From Bacteroidota bacterium (GTDB lineage: Bacteria > Bacteroidota > Bacteroidia > Bacteroidales > JACABE01), in assembly GCA_026391675.1 (NCBI GenBank), contig JAPLDQ010000044.1, positions 1 to 49,194 of the forward strand: DNA of 49,194 nucleotides, in the 5' to 3' direction. The translations under genes were made by a program, and so were the position numbers. This document shows, piece by piece, positions 48,879-49,194 of the stretch (positions within the stretch are counted from its first letter, which is position 1; each line of letters opens with the position of its first letter). The notes below the pieces were generated by a model. The model did not search any database. It was not told where the DNA came from and saw nothing but the letters and a program-made list of their open reading frames with translations.

Positions 48879-49194
48879 TTATTCAAGTATCAGTCTTTCG
48901 ACTTTTGAAGTATTTTTATTGCTCAGTTTAATAAAATAAATTCCTTTCGGATAAGCTGATAAGTCCAGGTTTTTAGTAATGGATTGATTTTTCAGCAATA
49001 GTTTTTCTTCATAGATTAATTTGCCAACAATATCATAAAGCTGTAAATTCAGGCTGCTGTTGCTTCCATTGATTGCAACCGTAATTAAACCTGAAGTAGG
49101 ATTGGGATAAATCTGACAATTTATAGTATTTGAGATTTCATTAATTCCAACCGTAGAAACATAAATCGGATATGTAGCAGATACTGTACCGTCA
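48879..49194 (-). CDS. C-terminal end of a T9SS sorting-domain protein (partial)
   Basis: This minus-strand frame runs off the window end, so only the last 105 codons are present. It encodes a type A sorting domain: YPIYVSTVGINEISN, then CQIYPNPTSGLITVAIN, LQLYDIVGKLIYEEKLLL, and YPKGIYFIKLSNKN, ending RLILE. The order VGINE before the sorting domain is like that of the two paralogs at the left of the window (VGVNE, VGVTE). The protein would be secreted by type IX secretion. The function of the missing part is unknown. Confidence 0.88.
   Translation of the reverse strand, partial: DGTVSATYPIYVSTVGINEISNTINCQIYPNPTSGLITVAINGSNSSLNLQLYDIVGKLIYEEKLLLKNQSITKNLDLSAYPKGIYFIKLSNKNTSKVERLILE

Noticed and set aside
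1-49194. tRNA or rRNA genes
   Set aside because: No cloverleaf-like or ribosomal segments were noticed, and the prophage ends lie in intergenic palindromic DNA rather than in a tRNA gene.

Overview
The window comes from a low-GC member of the Bacteroidota. The flanking chromosome encodes proteins with C-terminal type IX secretion sorting domains, glycoside hydrolases of families GH3 and GH29, and promoters that fit the TAnnTTTG -7 element of this phylum. Host DNA occupies about 1-9.62 kb and 46.93-49.19 kb. A transposable Mu-like prophage of about 37.3 kb lies between them.

Left host arm (1-9.6 kb, all minus strand): two tandem paralogous secreted proteins with sorting domains, a GH3 beta-glycosidase and a GH29 alpha-L-fucosidase with accessory domains. 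Right host arm (46.9-49.2 kb): an MFS drug-type exporter, a strong palindrome, and the 3' end of another sorting-domain protein. The intergenic DNA on both sides of the prophage holds small palindromes whose two arms co-vary.

Prophage (about 9625-46923). The immunity end is at the right: an S24-type repressor on the plus strand faces a minus-strand early operon made of a Ner-like regulator, a 38-residue membrane peptide not called by length-limited ORF finding, MuA transposase, MuB ATPase, a second RecA-like ATPase, GemA-like and DUF3164-like proteins, a diversity-generating retroelement (DGR), and a string of small unknown proteins that ends at a terminator near 35.2 kb. Next comes an isolated lipoprotein gene. 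Late genes are divergent around 28.6-28.8 kb. TerS, TerL, gp36-like, portal, Mu-F-like and Mu-G-like genes run on the plus strand. The protease/scaffold, major capsid, lysis genes, sheath, tube, tail chaperones, tape measure, baseplate, fibres and a DNA adenine methylase run on the minus strand. The methylase sits at the far end, where Mu carries mom. Candidate transposase-binding sites occur at both ends with Mu-like spacing.

The most interesting system is the DGR at 36.9-39.3 kb. It has a reverse transcriptase with DGR-type motifs, one 80-bp template repeat (TR), and two tandem small target genes with variable repeats (VR1, VR2). Every TR/VR mismatch falls at a TR adenine on the coding strand: 13 of 21 adenines in VR1 and 16 of 21 in VR2, with no change at any other aligned base. 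The targets are not tail fibres. They are 138- and 150-residue proteins in the early/replication operon, so what they diversify against is unknown. Other notable points are two probable -1 frameshifts (tail chaperone and portal-to-F), a nested scaffold start, and a pair of 21-bp-spaced palindromic repeats in the bidirectional late promoter region.
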